In this document: positions 60,873 to 64,000 of the stretch, piece by piece
Numbering within the stretch: the stretch's first letter is position 1
Layout of the letters: each line of letters begins with the position of its first letter
The notes under the pieces: generated by a model
Databases searched by the model: none
What the model was told of the DNA's origin: nothing
Seen by the model: the letters and a program-made list of their open reading frames with translations, nothing else
Position numbers and translations under genes: made by a program
DNA from: Anarhynchus alexandrinus
Taxonomy: Eukaryota; Chordata; Aves; Charadriiformes; Charadriidae
DNA: 64,000 bases
Reading direction: 5' to 3'
Assembly: GCA_008711295.1 (NCBI GenBank)
Contig: VUYV01000008.1
Coordinates: forward strand, 186,001 to 250,000

Positions 60873-63800
60873 GTTTGTGAGGTTCCAGAGGGTCTGTGCC
60901 GAGATGGCGAGAGGGAATGGGAAACTTGGATTTAGATCTTTGGAAATGTGTCTTCCTTATAGCAGAAACGAAAAAGGATGTAGCCCGGGCCTGGCATGGT
61001 TTTCTGCATGACAAAATACATTTGAAATGGGGAACTACTAAATGGATTTAAGAGGAGGTTTCTGAGAGCAGAAATGATTTTGAGGCAGCTTTAAGCCAAA
61101 AGACATTTGTGTTGATTTCAAGTTGCAGACAGGCGTCTCAGGATGGGTATTTACAGCAAAAAATTACAGATCTTAATCTTCTAAATCTCTTTAAGGTTTG
61201 AACTTATATTTATGTCAGTTATAATGGACTGAGGGATGTGTGCCTTCACAAGAAGGGCATTGATTATTTTCTTGTATGCCCCTACAACTCTCCAAACACT
61301 TCTCCTGAACTGAGACAGATGGAGGAAGGCTCCCAAGGTTCTGGATGAGCTGGTGTGTATGTGCGTGCATTGTCTGTTCTCCAACCAAATTGATTGCTTT
61401 AATTAAAGACATTACTTTTCCCTACAAGCCTTTCCTCCTTGGCATGTTTAGATCACCTCAGTTGCAGCACAGCTCTTAAGACGCCAGTGATTTGCTTGGG
61501 AGATGAGTGGTGGACTAGGTGACTTTTTAAGATTCCTGAAAGTTCTGTTTTTCTCCAATTGCCATTAAATACTTTGAAATTTAAAATGAATAGGGCAATT
61601 TCTGCTCTTAGAACTGTTCTTTTAAGATGTCTGCAAATTCAGGAAGCCTTCACTGTGTGGTTTGTTCTGAAATCACACTTAGGTTTTCAAGGGCTTTTTC
61701 TTTCAACCGTGAAGACAAGAGACACATAAAGAACCGATTCTCAATTTAATTATATTCAGATAAGGCTTTTTTATGTGGGATCTGATTTGAGGGGGCACAG
61801 CCCACAACAAAGAATTAATTCCATTGCAAATTAAATGGCTGGGATACTCGGGCTGTTTGAAAATGAGTTAATCTGAGAGAAGGAGGAAAGCTGGGAAAAA
61901 ACCCAACATGTTTTCCCTGGGATGGAAAAATGGGAATGGAGTAGATTTCATAAAACTAACCAGGGGTTTGGTACAGTTCTTTGGACTTCAGTTGCACGTG
62001 AGAATCCCAAATGCAGGCGCAGTGTCATCGTGCTGAGCTGCTTGTGCAGCATCCCCATCCCCACTGATGTCACGATCAATAATATGTTACAGGGTTACAC
62101 TGGCCTGAGCTGCGTTATATAGGAAGCTCAGTCTTTTAGCAGTGATCCAGTGTAAGTCCTTTCTCCTCTATTTCCAACTGACGGGCTTGCAGTGTACAGC
62201 AGAGCTTGGTCTTGACTCTTAAGTGTATGACCTGGCATTTTTAAAAAGCATTATTCATTCCAGATGTACTACAGTAATATCTGTATGATGCCTTAATCCT
62301 TGTCAGCAACGAGAGCTTCCATCCATCTACAGGTGTCATTAGCAAATATCTGCTTTCTGTGCCAGGAACATTAATGAAGATCTAAACCAAGACAGAGCTC
62401 AGGAATGATACTTATGGGTTTTCTAGCTTTACCCAGCTTCTCTAGAAGCTAAATTTGTTGAACTTCTCTAATTCGCATCTGCTCAAGCTCATCTGTGAAA
62501 ACCGAGTCCACCAGACAGGTGAACTTCTGGCTGTGTCATCCTTGTTGTCCTGCCTCTCTCTGCTGCAGGGGTGATGTCATTGGCATTGTTGAAAACAGAA
62601 GAAATAAATTTTAGTTGCAGAACCATCTCTAGATAATCTGTGGCATCTGCCCTGTGGTCACGTAGTGACTTTACTTCTCTTCTTTCACTTTTGTTACCCG
62701 CAGAGCTGAAAAGCTGAGCAGTTCTTTTAAATCCTTCCCAGGATCAGCTCGGCTTTTGCTGCTTCTCACTATATCCCTGTTTTTCTTGAATTTTTGATGC
62801 ATAAGTTTGGGGTTGTTTGTGTGATCGGTCTTTATTCTGTCTCCTTTTCCGCTAATACCCCAATGCATTCAATTAAGTTTGGAGTAAGATTGTTTTATTT
62901 GGGTTTTAGTCATGGCTAGTGAATACACTGAAAATGAGGAAGGTCTCCTGCAGTTAAAAATTAAAATCAACAAGCCTTAATTGCTCTCCACTTGGCTCCA
63001 AGTGTCACCTCCCCGCCTTTTCCAAGCTCCTTCCACCTGTCCCCACTGATGTGGGACCCATTTTCCTGCTCGGTGCCATCTCGAGAGTGACAGCAAAGGA
63101 AACGTTCAGACGGTTGGTTAAGACAACATCTTGTAGCTTTATCTTCTCTCACAGGATGCTTTCCAAGACTTTTACGCCACCCCTCCTTGCCCTGAGGCTA
63201 TCTGAGAGTCTTCTCTTGCAAATTATTCTCCTGTGCTTGGGAGATGATAGCAGAATTTGCAATTTGCAGAAATTACATGGCAAGCCTCTGACATCCTCCA
63301 TCCACTTTGTTCTGCTAATTAGTTTACTTATCAAACTTCGTCCTTCTGGCACTGGGATTCTTGATTACAAAGTGGCTGTTGTTTAAACTTCCATTTACTG
63401 CAAATTAAATTAACTCGTGATCATTTGACCCTGAGTTAGTACTTATTTCATCCCTAATTCTATATGAAGTACTTACCAAAACCGAATGTAATACAGAACC
63501 ATCTCTTGTTAGTTCGAGTGTTTGTGGAAGAAGCCCATCCCATTCCTGGATGTACCAGCCAGACCTTACTGTCAGGATTAGCACTTGTTCTTCCATTTAT
63601 ACTTGGGGAATTTGTTCTTCCATAATAACACGGTTCCTGGTGTTACTATACTAGAAAGTCTCTCTCCCCATCTCATGTGAATGAAGCTCAGGCTTGAAGG
63701 CAGAGCTACCTGAGCAGAAGGTTTTCATGCTTTCCCAAAGATGACACCAGCTGTTGTCACCGCTTCCCTCTCTAAATTTAAGAAAACAGCATTTCTGTGT

Positions 63801-64000
63801 ATATTCTGGGGGGAGAGGGTTTGTCTCCTTCGGGCTGGCTTCTGCCTAACGATCTTTTGCAGTGTAACTTCAAAGCACAGGCTTGTTTCCTAAATGCTGT
63901 CGGGAGGCTTGTTTGGAGGGAAGGATAATCGAGCAGCTTGTTTGTTTTTGATAGGGGCTTGGAGCTCTTCCAGTGGCTCGATAGCTGGGGTCCATCTGCG
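60873..64000 (+). other. ZNF592: Start of the next ZNF592 intron
   Basis: No next coding exon (expected to continue with a C..C finger) is found to the window end. The section 62260-63200 has wording that may come from an ancient CR1/L3-like element, but it is too diverged to delimit. Other parts show nothing recognisable. Confidence 0.6.

Noticed and set aside
60625..61014. 129-codon - strand frame and a 79-codon + strand frame
   Set aside because: They overlap ZNF592 exon 2 in wrong frames and are shadows of its codons.
62260..63600. Ancient CR1/L3-like sequence
   Set aside because: Some phrases are suggestive, but I could not follow the order well enough to mark an element.

Overview
The window looks like bird nuclear DNA. 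It holds many CR1 LINE pieces with the characteristic 3' ends (runs related to ATTCTATGAT), several avian-type endogenous retrovirus LTRs, large introns with consensus splice sites, and one gene I recognise with confidence: ZNF592, a vertebrate C2H2 zinc-finger co-regulator. No bacterial, phage or CRISPR-like feature is present. All names were recalled and compared by eye; no database was searched.

Left third (1-35 kb). Two well-spliced exons at 7868-7993 and 9513-9866 on the + strand, followed by a poly(A) signal at 10247, appear to be the 3' end of a protein-coding gene that I cannot name. Around them lie a 1.8-kb CR1, an older CR1, a 768-bp solo LTR, an inverted pair of related LTR-type elements (about 14.1-17.0 kb), a cluster of antisense CR1 tails including a copied block (18.2 and 21.8 kb), a 69-bp LTR remnant, another LTR, an 18-bp minisatellite, and a possible - strand last exon at 33.2-33.4 kb. 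A solo LTR sits inside an antisense CR1 at 34.2-35.2 kb.

Middle (35.4-42.4 kb). A very GC-rich CpG island contains an 82-bp near-perfect palindrome and a 504-bp run of N. It is the probable ZNF592 promoter. The first coding exon of ZNF592 (40052-42367, 772 codons) begins after a polypyrimidine tract and ends at a GTAAGT donor.

Right third (42.4-64 kb). An intron of about 18.3 kb is filled with CR1 copies, including a nearly 2.9-kb CR1 that carries ORF1 and ORF2 remnants and a second CR1 inserted into its reverse transcriptase. It also holds a 1.06-kb ERVL-like LTR and an ancient CR1/L3-like relic. ZNF592 coding exon 2 is at 60694-60872, in matching phase; later exons lie beyond the window. 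No new defence or enzymatic system is visible. The most notable items are the palindrome beside the gap, the inverted LTR pair, the CR1-plus-flank duplication, the nested insertions, and the unnamed gene.
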